A stretch of 64,000 nucleotides of DNA from Antedon mediterranea (lineage: Eukaryota; Echinodermata; Crinoidea; Comatulida; Antedonidae). Positions within the stretch are counted from its first letter, which is position 1; every line of letters begins with the position of its first letter. The notes under the pieces were generated by a model. It had not been told where the DNA came from. It searched no databases and worked only from the letters and a program-made list of their open reading frames with translations. Both the position numbers and the translations under genes were made by a program. The stretch spans positions 8,005,001-8,069,000 of the forward strand of contig NC_092677.1 in assembly GCF_964355755.1 (NCBI RefSeq), read 5' to 3'. Positions 25,001-38,068 of the stretch are shown piece after piece.

Positions 25001-28000
25001 CAACATACAGTAGAATGGATTCTCTTTATAAAGCAGATGGACCTCCATTTAAAGTTCCTGAATCAGTAGGCATACAGTACAGAGAGTCACCTTTGAAGGC
25101 TGGGATGGGCTGTTTACAATATGCAGTGGGTGTCAAAAATTTAAAGGTGGCAGGAAAGATGATAAAAAGGTACTGAACTGTAGATGAGGATAATTCAATT
25201 CAATTCATCTTTAATTCTGAATTCTTAATAGAGACGAAGAAGAAGTGCCAAACAGTTACTGATTATATAAAAGGTTGGAAAAAATAAGCCATTGAGAATT
25301 AAGGCTTGGTTCTCAAGAACTATGGAACGGACATACAGGTAGTTACAGTAATATCAAAATGTGGTCTAATTACAGACATACAGTATTAAAAAAAAACTAT
25401 GAAACTGTACTGTTGGTGAACACTGAAACTATACCAAGCCGAGAACCCTAATAAAGACCTTAACATAAACTGGAACATTGGTGAAATAATTTTGGCCAGA
25501 ACCTCAGACTTAGGCTAACTTACTGTGTGAACAATGTATACTCTACCCTAAAATAGCCATTGTATCCTGATTTTAACATCCATATTATGTTGGAATTGGT
25601 ACTAACCCAGATCTGCATTTAACCCACATCTTTCATTGTACAATACTGTGAGTTCAAAATTGAAACTTACTATTGTATGTACATACCTGGATACAGGATA
25701 CTGGATACTGATCCTAAATTAAACTTCAAACAGGATACTCAAGATTGAGAAATCCAACTACGGTAATGAAATAGGAAACACTGATTTGATACTCTGTTTC
25801 AATGAATACAGTTTAGTGAATACATAATAAATTCACTCATTAATAAAAACAATAGCAAGTAGTTATGATGCTATTTGCATTGTCCATTATTTACAATATT
25901 AGCTTTAATTATTTGTTATTCAACAAGGGACATACCAATATCCGAATAGATAAAATATTATTATAAAAAATTACATATTAACTCGCTCATTAAACTAAAA
26001 CAATAACAAACAGTTATGATGATAATGGAATTACCTGTATCCATTATTAAAAAAATTTACTTGAATTAATTTTTTATTCAAGGGTAGGGTATACCAATAG
26101 CCGAATAGAAAAAATAATTATATAAAAAGAAATTATCAATGAGTCATAGAATGACTCCACCCTAGTTTATATTCAATAATGTAATATTTATTGATCAATA
26201 GGGTTTGGCAAAAAAGTGAACATTTACAGTTAGTAGCAGTTACAGTGTTATTTTATAAATTTAATATTTAAGATTTGTTTACTCTTTCTTAACATATTTT
26301 ATTTTATTTTCCTGCCATTTTGGTGTGAGAAGCATGTTACTGATTCCATAAGCAGTAACCTTGTCTGCCTCATTTTCAACACATTCAGTCACATCTTTTA
26401 CTTTATATTAATTATATTTACACTACAGACACCTTTGCATCACTTTTTTTTAACCCCTCCATACTACCCATTCATTCACGGTGTTCAGAAACACAATAAC
26501 AGCCAAAATGCCGATGTCAGATGATTTGTTTCTGTATCTGTATTATTTTTAATTACATTTTAATATGAAAAATTAAAAAAAAACAATATTTGTGGGGTTT
26601 TTTGTACTATTAATACAAAGATTGTTATGACACGAACATTTTATTACATTTTGCATAGAATACTATTATTTAGAACTTATATGATAATTGTGAAGGTGTG
26701 GTGTATTAAAAATGGTGATGATGGGCTGCATTTTTCATACCAATATCAATGTTATGTTCCATGGGTTGGTTTTAAGCTTTGACTCATTCACACTACACAT
26801 TCCAATTTTTAATAAGCAAAAGAGAAACTTTTCAATTTTGTTAGCAGCTTTTCTGTTAAATGAAGTGCTTTTTGTAGATACAGTATGTACAGTATACAAT
26901 GCTCAGTGGTGTTTAATATTTTAGTTTAAATATAAAGTTATTTTTTTACTGTTGTCATATACATGAAAACTATCAAAGGTGAAATCCATGCTTACGTATT
27001 ACAATCTGTATTGTTTATTTGTCTGTAGGTTGGTATGTTAATAACGGGAAGTCATAGGGGAATCCCCATACAGTTACTAGACATTTTCACCTTACCTCTC
27101 TAACCAAAGACTATAGTACTGTAAATACTATGGGGAGGGTTTTATGCATTTAAAGTCTTAATAAAAGTATGAACAGCATCTATCATTACTTTTTAAAATG
27201 AACAATTTTAGAAACTTTAATACCACCATTTAAGAAACCATATCCTCCATAAGAAACCAATAGACTACAGTATTTTGTAATATCCAAATTTTAGGCTTAG
27301 TGTTTAGTATACATTGGTTCATACAGTAATATTCAATGTGTGTTTGTTACTGTACCTTGTGTAGAGCACCATGGATATTTAACCTCAATATTTATACAGT
27401 AATATGAACATAATAGAAAGCCTTTTTTGGATATAAATCATAAACTGTTCACTGTAATTGCATAAACAGGCTCATACACTTAACTTAACTAAAGTTGTTA
27501 CTGCCGTAAAAACAGGTTTACCGTGCAGTAGAGCAATATTGTTTCTTAGCGTTTCAATGATTTGGATGCCCAAATATGGAAAATAGGGATATCAAATTGT
27601 ATGTATTAGCCTAAAGAAAAGGACCAAGGATATCAAACACAATGAGCTGACTAGAGCTCTATGATATCATTTCCTATGTTTTGGTAATGGTCATTACAGT
27701 CTATGCTTTGTTCCATATGAGACATACTGATAGCATCCTTTAAGTAACAATACATGTTATTATGTTTTATAACCAATAACTAAATTTGAAACTATTTTGA
27801 CATAATGACACCGATTTGTTGGGTTTACCGCAAATGTGTGTATTTAACAAAACGAGGGTAAATAAAGTTTAGATTCTAGACTGTGTTTCGACTTAATATA
27901 ATGATAGAATATAAGCATTTTTGCACAAAATTGAATAATAACTGGTGCAAGGTGGACTAACATTAACAATGAAAAAAAAATCATATACAGACTTAGGGCA

Positions 28001-28700
28001 AATCTGGGTAAATATGTAGTTTACTAATTCGTATTCATATACTGCATAACTATATAAGAAACTAAAAAATAGAAAAAAAACTAACACATCACTCTATCAA
28101 CGCATTGTTAGACCATAGGCCCTACATAAAACAAAAGATTAAATACTTTTACAAAAAAAAAACACATCTAAACACACAGCCACTGTGCAAATTGGGACTG
28201 GACCATTTTAGAGGTGTTTACCACCTGTTGGTCCAGATCCTTCACTAACTGAGTTAGTGAGAAGTCGAATAAATAAATAAATAAAAATAAATAAACAATG
28301 TCAGACAAATTTCCTTTTTTGGATGACATTTTATTGATACAGTATGTTGTAGATCAAGTCTACAGTCATCATACGTACTATTATAGCAGGGAGTTAAACT
28401 CCCTGATTATAGTAATAATGATTTTCAAACCTAATTATGCAAAATCTGTTAGCTAGTTTTATACAGTATGGTATGATACTCTCTGGCCTTACAGTACAGT
28501 TTTTAAACATTACTGATGGACGACCACATTAATAAAATAATGAATCTATCATCTTTACTAATTAATATCTAAGCCTAAGTGTTACTATTTATATGTAGGC
28601 CTACTAGTAGTACTTTGTCAAGCCTAGGTCTAGCAAGTTAAACAACCACTGGATCCACCAAGGACAAGGTCAATAAATAGTAAAACTCCTTAGTCCTACA
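16020..28700. other. 12.7-kb AT-rich stretch without a supported gene
   Basis: I found no exon here with recognisable protein similarity. Several open frames exceed 60 codons (for example 21503-21922 plus and 22288-22623 plus) but have AT-driven composition and no domain. The frame at 24946-25176 plus has a somewhat more protein-like segment (DSLYKADGPPFKVPESVG), but I cannot assign it. The stretch probably holds 5' untranslated sequence or a first intron of the PAG1-like gene plus intergenic DNA. Short C-rich low-complexity sequence sits at 24478-24600. Confidence 0.45.
28190..28296. repeat. Hairpin-rich SINE-like tail with A-rich microsatellite
   Basis: The hairpins ggaccattttagaggtg/caccTGTTGGTCC-like and tcactaactgagttagtga are followed by tandem aataaataaataaa. 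This is typical of the 3' part of a short retroposon. Its head is not recognisable. Confidence 0.35.
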
Positions 28701-28958
28701 TCTATGACAAACATGGTCAACTATGCTAGGCCTAACCCATGTGTATTATGTAGGTCATGAACCCGCTCTTCTTGTCGTGTGTGTTATTTCATTCTCAGCA
28801 GAAAACACACAACGCCCGACGCTGCTATCGACTGATGAAGCGGAAATACCATTTCCAGGTTCACTTTCCCAACTGCTAGCTAGCATAATATGGAAACAAG
28901 AAATTTGTTTTTGTATGTAAGTTTGAAAACAAATATTTTGGAACAAACTGTACCTTAC

Positions 28959-29040
28959 CTGATTGTGCATTCTTCAGCATATTTCAGATAATCTACATGG
29001 CGATATTCTGCGATGAGTTCATGTTACACACCCGGAAATG
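28959..29040 (-). other. Candidate 5' exon with consensus donor, divergent from P1
   Basis: On the minus strand the text caatcag|gtaagg at 28959 is a strong splice donor. Upstream are a short frame (ATG AAC ... ATG TAG) and a second ATG that runs open into the donor. It begins about 0.65 kb from the P1 start, head to head. It could be the untranslated first exon of the PAG1-like gene, whose coding exon 1 is preceded by a possible acceptor (tttatag). Vertebrate PAG1 also has a long 5' intron. No downstream coding exon has been proved to join it. Confidence 0.3.
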
Positions 29041-29684
29041 TTGTGTTCCTTTTTACTCTAAGCGTAAACATTGGAAATTAAAGGTCAGGGGGCATATAAC
29101 GTAGTCGTCAATTATAATTTTACACAAAACTATTTTTACATTGTTTATTTTTGTATTTAAAAAAAGAAAGTTATATAGATTTAATTTTTATAAATCAAAA
29201 CGTGAAAGTTAATATTTTCTGAAATGTACTATTTGTATTAATGAATATTTTTATCATTTTTCTTTAAACACTAACTTAATGTTAATAGTATAGAATTAGT
29301 TTGTTCTATTAATTGCATGGGTAAATTAGAATAAATGTGGAAAAAGTTAATAAATACATAATTACATACATTTATTTTCTTTATCATATGATATAGTGTT
29401 AGGCATACTTTTATTTTATTTTCACTATTGTACCAATGTGTTTTGAATATACTAAGTATTATTACAAGTATAATTATTTTTACTCAACCCGAGAAACATC
29501 AAGGCCAATTTGAATATGGATTATTCCAAGAGCTTGAATATCGGTCTTTTCGCCATTTACCACAGTAAAGGTACACTGTTCTCGATTGAGCTTAGGCCAA
29601 AATCTGGCAACGTGTACTATATTTAACTGCCATCGAATTCTAAATTTACCAAATAAACGTTCTTTGATAACTAATTGATATAAA

Positions 29685-31009
29685 ATGGCTTCTACTTCTG
29701 AATTAGCTTGTGTTTACAGTGCCCTAATTCTTCATGATGATGATGTTGCCATCACTGTAAGTACATAGGCCGGCAATAGGCCTACACGGTGTATTTCACA
29801 ACCAGTTGAAATTTAAATTATACACATGTTTAAACTGCAGCTGGTATACAGCGTATGAATTGAAAGTATTTTTAATTATACAGTACATATTTTGCTGTGC
29901 AATTATTGGTTTTTATTTTTATTTACTGTAAATCCTTCAAAATGGCAACAGATTCATTACTGACATATAGCATATAGTAGGCCTAGCCTAGTAGTAGGCT
30001 ATTATGTTTTATTTGTTTTACTGATTACCTGATACATTTAGATTGAATGTTAAATCTAAATAAATGAAACTAAGGAAGGGGGATACAGACCAGGTGCTGG
30101 GCTGGGTAGAGCGGGAAAGTAATTGGTTTGTCTACAGCAAAAGGCTTGCCGATGTATTTCATTCATGCTATATTGGAAGACACCAATCATCCTCTTCATG
30201 GTGACATTATCAGCTCCGTTTATCATTCGTTATTGTAACGTTGTTCAATTAGAAGGCGTTTGTCATTACAACAATTTCTTCTGAAAATACTAACTAAATG
30301 TTACTAACTACTTTGATATTTTATAATAGACTGAAAAGATCAGTACACTTGTAAAGGCAGCCAACGTCACTGTGGAACCATTCTGGCCTGGTCTATTTGC
30401 TAAGGCTCTTGAAGGAGCTTCAGTCGGGGATCTCATCCGCAATGTAGGCAGTGGATCAGCAGCAGCACCTGCTGCAGCCGCTGGTGGAGCAAGTGCCGGT
30501 GATGCCCCTGCAGCAGGTAAGATCTTTCAATATCTTTTTTGGTGGGATTTCAGTGGTTAGGCATATCCAAAGGAGCTTGAATGTGATGGCACAACCATGG
30601 ATGCAATTTACAGTTGCTTGTGCAACTGATTCTCTGTGCCAATAGACAACGGAATAAAGTGTGATGTTGACTGCATTAGACTCCAAACCAAATACTGACC
30701 AATAGAAGACATGTGCAGTTGACTGTGCCAATTGAAAATTTTATTGAATGCATAACCATCTGAAAATTACTGTATTCATAAGGTATTGTTGTTTATTCTG
30801 ATTACAGAAAAGAAAGAAGAAGCCAAGAAAGAAGAGGAATCTGAATCTGATGACGACATGGGATTCGGTGTGTTGAATATTTTTTTAATTTAATCCTGTA
30901 TTCTGGTGATTTTGAGACTACTGTATGTTCAAATAACCTTTTTTTCACAAACATAGAATTGGTCTTCTGAACCTTACACTTTTTATTTCTTGCAGGTCTC
31001 TTCGACTAA
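29685..31009 (+). CDS. RPLP1: 60S acidic ribosomal protein P1 (4 exons, 110 aa)
   Basis: Coding exons are 29685-29756, 30330-30516, 30808-30867 and 30996-31009, all with GT/AG borders and continuous frame. The protein starts [20 protein letters not shown], the conserved dimerisation helix of eukaryotic P1. It continues through the [16 protein letters not shown] segment, an Ala-rich hinge ([14 protein letters not shown]), a Lys/Glu stretch, and ends in the acidic tail [13 protein letters not shown]1 pairs with P2 on P0 to form the ribosomal stalk that recruits elongation factors and activates their GTPase. Length is normal for the family. A pyrimidine tract cttttcgcc at 29546-29554 could be a TOP-type start. 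A polyadenylation signal aataaa is at 31103-31108. The gene converges on the lipase gene. Confidence 0.98.
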
Positions 31010-31102
31010 GTCGGTTGTCAAGAAGAAACATCCAGTCACAATCACATTTTATGCCATTTATCATGGCAAATGAACTGACTTTTGTTTATTTCTGTGTAAA
31101 TC

Positions 31103-31108
31103 AATAAA
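31103..31108 (+). terminator. Polyadenylation signal of RPLP1
   Basis: Canonical aataaa lies about 95 bases after the P1 stop codon and is followed by an A-run and T-rich sequence. Confidence 0.7.
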
Positions 31109-31129
31109 AAAAAACTGAAAATTATAGTA

Positions 31130-32890
31130 ATTGTTATTTAGATTCTTTTATGTTTTTTTAACACAAGGTCACATTGCACAATTGAGAAACTCAAAGACAC
31201 TTTTAAATATCGTCGCGATAATATAATGCAAAAGTTTTTTCTGCTTCTTCACAACCAATTCGTGATCATTTACCCATACTGTATTTTTACCACAGGAATA
31301 CTAATGAGAGCCTGTTGAGGCTTATCGACATATCATAAGTCGATGCTAACCAGTTGTTCAGACTGATGGGTAGGCTATGGTCAGCTCTATCAGGGTTACA
31401 TTAGCGCAAATAATTATTCGTCGGTAATACTGTCGGTACTCCATTTTCCAGGAGTAACGACAAATCTTTTTCTGCTGGCTTCTTTATTCCAGGAGTGACA
31501 ACTGCTAAGATTGGTTGCAATATGAATTGCCATATACAATGTACAGTATGACAAGTCAGTGTATACATTTACAAAACCATAATATAGAAAAAATTGATTG
31601 ATACATATAAATTATTTAATCAAAATATATTTAAACCAATAATAAGTGTACTATATAAATGGCTGTCACAAATAATATTGGCATTGCAACTATTGTTTCC
31701 TAAGACCAAATGAGTGGACAAAGCATTACAGTACTGTATTGCAATTGATCAAAAAGCTGCATTATGCAAGACGGTAGAAAAGGAGACGGAATGTTTTAAT
31801 AAAACCAACCAGTACTTTTACATTCTACAACATGGTATTCAGTATAAGCTAAACTGTTTTGTTGTAGCGAGTTTTATAATTGTTTAGCTGTTCTGTTTTA
31901 ATTTTATCTACTAACTAGAAAATCTATTAATTCATTAATAATAATATAAATTTTCTTGTTCATCAGTTTGATTATTTCTTTCATACGGCCTTGTGGAAGA
32001 ACACATTTTGTTGTGAACGAGCCTCCGCTTTAAAATAAAGATATTATTAAGCTGAAATACCAAGTTATTTTGAAAAAGCGAGAAAACTTACTACTACTAG
32101 GCTGAGACGATTTTTGCATGTTTGAGAAGTTAATCGCAATAATTTGAATTGAATATGCACTGGGTTTTTTTCCTTTCATCATGTAGCGCAAGTCGCCACC
32201 ATTACAGTACTGTACACTGTAAAAAGAAGCTTGGGAAGGCTTACAGAATATTAAAAACTTTCTCACTGATGCTGCACTCAAAAGTGTGCTATAAATATCC
32301 CTTATGAACGTTACAGTATTAGTACTAAAATAAAATAAATTCTTGTATACAAATGATTAGCATGCATAAGACACTGTTTTATAAAGTGATTGTCACATAG
32401 AATAGTTAATAGAATTGTTAAACCATACACATTTATCTCAAATTAAAAACCTGAGTCTAAAATTAATAGCAAAAGCAGCATTACAATTAGTATTGATCTT
32501 GAATGCAGACATTTAAAATACAAAATGAAAACTATATCCTTAAAATTCAAGGTAATTTTTGTCATAAGTAATCTGTGTAAATAATCTATTTTATATACAT
32601 GTTTCATTGACTTATTTAATTTTTGGTTCAATAAAATTCTTACAGGCAACAATAAAGCCTCGTTAATAAAATTCTGTAATACACCTTAAAAATAAAATAT
32701 TAGATTCACTAATCTTAGTTTAATAATTATGATTATAAAAAAAAATTATTACAGTATAAATAATTCTATTCCACTGGTTTAATGTTGATGTGGTTTTATC
32801 TGCTAATTGAAGAGTGCAAGCGTTCGGATAAAAAAATCTTGCAACCAATATTTCATCATATCTTGAATTGAGTTTTTTCCGTATCGCAGT
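31130..32890. other. Convergent 3' intergenic region between RPLP1 and lipase
   Basis: No exon seen. It should hold the lipase 3' untranslated region on the minus strand. Open frames at 32030-32281 and 32443-32652 are AT-rich and domainless. A near-duplicate pair of short texts (ccaggagtaacgacaa at 31450 and ccaggagtgacaactg at 31490) is the only repeat noticed. Confidence 0.45.
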
Positions 32891-32894
32891 GAAG

Positions 32895-35800
32895 CTATTG
32901 CGTTTGAGAATTTCCACTTGCTTCAATCTCAACCCATTCTTTTTCTTCTTCAACACCATGAAATACTTCCATGATATGTCGGATACAGACCAGCGAAGCT
33001 TCCCGTGTTTCCTTTCCAGCCATCTGAAAATTTAGAAAGCCATGTGGTAGGTCGTCGATAAACTCCAGGTGAACAGGTTTCTCCAATTTCTTCAGACGTT
33101 TGGCAAAAGCTACACTGTCATCACACAACGGATCTAGAGTAGCAGACTGAAAAATAATATGTACAGTAGGCTTATATCCTTTTTTCCATCAAAAAATAGT
33201 GACGGTATGAACATACTTGTACAGTACTATAAGACAAACAAATTCCACTTACCAGTAAGTGAACAGGAGGAAGTCCTTTCAAAAGTTCATCATCAGCCTT
33301 TAGAGGTGAAAGGTATCCATTTCTGAAGATTGGGCTCTCTTTAAACTTACGAACTGGAGAGTCTATGTATGCTGGCGGTTCTAACACAGCAGTGTCAATC
33401 ACTCCAAATGACTCATCATCGAGGTCCAAACTCAAAGAATCACGGGATATACTCTGAGGTATTGGAATGTTATCTGGATTCAGGTCAACTGGCGATTCTT
33501 CAACGTCATCTGAACGAACCGAAACCATTGGTGAGAAGTTTGACTGTGTTACGCTTTCGCCAGTGTTTGTATTGATGACAGCAGAATCACAGGATTCTCC
33601 AGCAGTTTCCTCCGAAGTGGACACATTTGTAGAATCTTCTGTAATCAATGTTGCAACGTTATCGTCAACGTCATTTTTATTACATGTTTTGTCATTAATG
33701 TCTGTGAGTATCTGAGAAGGTGAAACTTCTTCCATTATTGGGCTTTCTTTAGCACTATTATTAGCTAAGACTTGAAGTGGAATCTCTCCATTAGATGTAT
33801 CTGTATTTTCTTTTTCAGCTGGAGATACGTCACCGTTTTTAAACACTCTTCCTTCTGTATCTGATCTGGAAGCTGTCATTCCGTTAATTTTATCATTTGC
33901 CTGTGCCACAATATCTTTAACATAATGTTCATCTTCAAATTCCTCTTTTATTCCAGCATAAGATGAAATACATGTCATGAGAATTCCTAATGGTAATAAA
34001 GGATCCATTATGCTCATAATACGAGAGGGGGAGGGTTCCGTGCTAATCATTAAAGGCGCATAGGCCGCGACTACACCATCTGGAGCACGTATACCATAGG
34101 ATGCAGCACGCATGGCAACTGATATGGCTAGATTACCACCTGCACTATCACCTGCTATGCAAATTCGCTCACCTGTGGAACCTGGAAATAAAAAAAAGGA
34201 ATCTTGGGTAACCACATACAATCGTTAATTGTACAGACAAGGGCAACCTTGTCTTGAAATAGTACACAAGATTTTATAAAATAAACCATTCAAGATCTGA
34301 AATGCATTTCACAACAGTTCCATCAAAGTAAAAAAAAGCTATTTACACACAGATACACACACTATGCCAAGAGTTATCAATTTATTTTAGGGAACGATTA
34401 ACTTTTTTTAGGGTTAATCGTCCATATTTTTTTTTGGATTGAATGACTCTACATTACCTTATTGTGAAGTAGAATAAATAAATAAACACTTATAAAATTA
34501 GATAAAACATACCAAGATGTGGAGCATTTTGGACAGCCCAGGCATAGGCAAAAAAACACTCCTCAAATGCTCTGGGAAAGGGTGCTTCAGGGGCTAAGGA
34601 ATAATCAACAGAAACAATCGGAACACCCAGTTCTTTACACCAATTTCTCAGATAAATCTGTTGAATGAAAAATAAAAATAGTGTTGTCAAAAAATATGGT
34701 AACTTTATTAGCAGGATTGTCAAGAACATATTAGCGGTGACAGAACTGTGTATAATTCTGTAGTACTTACCTCGTGTGATTTTGAGGTTTGTGCCACAAA
34801 TCCCCCACCATGGAAGTGGATGAGCAGAGAAGATGAAAGAGGTGATGGCTGAACTTTGTTTTGCTTGTTTTGAATACTTTCACCTTTACTCTTTGGTGGC
34901 GGGAAAAGCCAAGCCTATCAAACAAAATATAAAAAATAATCATTAAAACATGATACTTAAAAAAACCAACTGTAATGAAGATCAGCACGAAGTTGTTTCA
35001 CCCATGGATGTAACTTTGCAGAAATCCACCTTCAAAGTCTTCCTTCCAGCCTAATTTAATTTTGTTTTCACCAACCCTTAACTTTTTGATACCAACCCTA
35101 GACAACTCTAGCTTCTCTCTTTTCAACTCTCCATTATTCAACAACTATTTTTATACTCCCTTTCCTGATCAAGAGCATCATTGAAATTGCCACTACATAC
35201 CTGGCCTTCTCGTTCGTGGAAACTCAATAACCTCATTTGTGCAAGGCCTGGCCCTGTGTGAGCACAAGGTGGTGTGATGGTCACACTCTCACCGCCAATC
35301 ATGGAAGGCATCTCAAAGTTGTGAGGTGAAATTTGAATAACTCTGTTAACTGCCACAGGTCCAGCCATGTAACCAGACATTTCCTAGAAAATTATGAAAT
35401 AAATCAATAAGACCAAGATTCTTTATTGGTTAATAACTGTAAATGTGTCTTGTTTGTTTTTAGTGTTTCTCTGCTCACACACCTAACATTTACAATGACA
35501 ATAACAAAATTACCCTAGTGTGAAGAAGGAGGACAAAATAAGTTTGGAGACTTCACTTTGGCAATCTGTACATAATTATATACAATTATGATACATAAAA
35601 TAACTATTAACAGGCTCTCTACATCATGTTTTAAGGGTCTTTCACACGAAACTTCAATATTTCATTTTAATATGGCTACATGCTTATTGACTGGTTCATA
35701 GCCGCATAGAGTGTCATGATTCTTGTTTGTATTGTTGAGGGCCCATAAAATCAGTTCACACTACTTGTAGCAGCTGGTTTATAATCTTTTGACATATGGG

Positions 35801-37602
35801 GAAATATACTGGTTTCTTTTTCTTATTTTTTTAATGTGAAGGTAGGGAGGCTTTATTTTGTTTGATAATAAAAGCAAAACAAAAGAAATAGGATTTAAAG
35901 CAACTTCATTGAAATAAAACGCATTTGAAATTTTAAAAATAGCTATTATTAATAGCTTAATATATTGCACCACGTTGCCTTTTATGCAATCAAAACTAAA
36001 ATATTTTTTAAAAGAAAAATCTGCCATTGTTGAATGAAAATTTAATTTCTTGTCTATGCTATTATAAGATGCTGTACTTTAAAATGTAAAATATCTTTAT
36101 TTAAAAGATAATTATTAATTATTAAGTCAATGTATGTATTCATATTTTTATGTCCTATGTGTTTTCTGACTGTGGTTTCAGTCTACAGTATAGTAAATAT
36201 GTTAACCATACATTTTAGAAAACCAATTATCATATATTACGACTAGCGTAAAATATTAAAATGTAGTGACGACTGAATTGTGTAGGCATGTACTTACACT
36301 GACGACTGAAGCCTCTGTGATAGACCAGAATGATTTACAGAAGGTTACATCGCATTTAGTTGTCATCTCAACAATTCTTTTTGCACGTTGCTCTGGATTA
36401 AGCATGTATTTCCCACTGACATTTAAAGCAATTAGAAATGTATCAGTAACTTAACACAACATAACCTCTATATTAACTAACATTTTACTCTCAAAGAACC
36501 TGAAAATTAAGTCCAGTTCTATGTTTTATTAATCTCATATTATCTTATTAATCTTATTCTTATATTAATTTGGCAATTTTATTTGGCAAACCTGTGATAT
36601 AGTGTTGTTGCAGTCCGCCCAATCACACCATCATATCTATGGTAACCTTCGCTGAAAGATGCCATTGCTATAGCGACAGTTTGCAATGGCTTGTACATAA
36701 TGTCGCTAAACTGAAAAAAAAATACAATGTTTTTTACATATTTTTTATAATTGTATCATAAAAAACAATAATAAAGATTTTGTTTAAATTAAAAATACTC
36801 CTACCTACGTGATAGGCCTAATGTGTTTCTAAAAAAAAGTTTATTGCAGTTTTCTGTACTACTAATCTATCCTACATTTTTTTCCTATACAATACAGTAT
36901 TATAATTGTCTTGGCTACTATAGGCCTAGCTAGATAGAGTGCCTATATAATAATATTAAAAACGTATTTGTCTAGAAACTCACAGAGTGAGTGGTTTTAA
37001 TATTTAAACCTTTTGCTACGGCTTTGCAATTTTATTTCAGAAACAGAATGTACCTGAAATCCAAGGCACCGCCCATAGAAACACTCTCTATCCAATGCTT
37101 GGGCCAACAACAACTCGGTTTCTGGAATTTCACTTTTATCCGTAATAAATAATTCAGAAGAATCTGAATAACACAACAACTTTTGAGCAAATGTGAGCAT
37201 TCTACGCAATTGGGACATAACCCTGGAATATGCATCGAGTTCTTTACAATAATGGCTTCCCCTAAACATCATACTATCCCTGTTTCTAGTTATTGTCTGG
37301 CATAGTGTAATCACCCGGCCTACGCATTTCTCCACCACCGTAAGCAGGCTGCGGTAGCCGTTGCCAGGTATGCTTGGATCGAAATCGAACTGGCCTGCAG
37401 CTTGTTCGATGGCCTCGAGCACCGGTTTTAGGGCGTCAGTTTCCTGCTCTAAATGGCATAATGTTGTGAAAAAATGTTCAGCATACTTCGACTTTGACGT
37501 TTGATAATGTTCAATATTGTTAATAAGAAGAATTTGGAGAGTTTTTATTGGCCACAAAATAGATTTTTCACCCAACGGGGCTTGTATACCGTCTTCCTCC
37601 AT
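32895..37602 (-). CDS. LIPE: Hormone-sensitive lipase (8 exons, about 812 aa)
   Basis: Minus-strand exons: 37602-37054, 36710-36592, 36415-36298, 35383-35201, 34914-34771, 34657-34513, 34181-33253 and 33146-32895. An in-frame TGA lies five codons upstream of the ATG. The first four exons encode the HSL N-terminal domain (MEEDGIQAP start; [10 protein letters not shown] and FHEREGQ segments). The catalytic alpha/beta-hydrolase part has the oxyanion-hole HGGG (about 358-361), the nucleophile elbow GDSAGG with Ser about 432, Asp about 734 in LDPLCDD, and His about 764 in DLPHGFL. The enzyme hydrolyses diacylglycerol, cholesteryl and retinyl esters in the cytosol and on lipid droplets. Length matches the vertebrate short isoform closely. 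The 929-bp seventh exon carries the hydrolase core plus a long acidic, Ser/Thr-rich regulatory insert ending [14 protein letters not shown]. No RRxS protein-kinase-A site is visible in it. The gene is divergent from NOMO. Confidence 0.96.
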
Positions 37603-37654
37603 TTTCTCACGAGTTCATTCATAATATGCAAATGAGCCAGAGGCATATTCAGAG

Positions 37655-37735
37655 CGTCATTTCGGAGGTATATTCAAGGCGTCATTCTGACGACTGGAGT
37701 ATTCTCTACGGAGCGCCATTTATGCCTTTATTAAC
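37655..37735. repeat. Outermost left arm of the LIPE-NOMO inverted repeat
   Basis: The texts aggtatattca, gtcattctgac and tggagtattctctac, followed by cggagcgccat and attaac, recur inverted at 47095-47165. It begins about 50 bases upstream of the lipase ATG, so it probably overlaps the lipase promoter or 5' untranslated region. Confidence 0.75.
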
Positions 37736-37794
37736 CTCAATAGTTTAGTTTAGTTATAATGGGAAAGTTTAGGTGATGATAAACCCCATATCAA

Positions 37795-37940
37795 CTACAT
37801 TGTGTCGATGCGATTCTTGAAGGTATTAGCGGTCTCAGAATTGACAACGTCGGCTGGTAAACTGTTCCAATGGTTTATTACTCGTTGCGAGAAGGTATGT
37901 CTTCTACAGTTCAATCCTTTATGGAAAGTATGCTTGAATA
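37795..37940 (-). pseudogene. Non-LTR retrotransposon reverse transcriptase C-terminus, fragment
   Basis: On the minus strand this reads RRHTFSQRVINHWNSLP then ADVVNSETANTFKNRID and a stop. That is the characteristic last segment of CR1/Jockey-type non-LTR reverse transcriptases (FSQRV..WNSLP..VV.A.....FK..LD). Only the end of the ORF is present. It interrupts the left arm, since the mirrored right arm lacks it. Confidence 0.75.
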
Positions 37941-38068
37941 ATTGAAATACGGTAACTTCTCAAGTGGACCCAATTTAGCACCAGGGTAGCACAGTGATAT
38001 AAAATAGAAATAAAAGTCACTACTTTTTAATATCGTTTAGTATATACCCATATCACAAACTGACAAAC

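Noticed and set aside
24946-25176. Plus-strand frame with a protein-like segment DSLYKADGPPFKVPESVG.
   Set aside because: I could not link it to a family or to flanking exons. Left as unassigned rather than called.
37032-37235. Second minus-strand frame inside lipase exon 1.
   Set aside because: Shadow of the true lipase frame.
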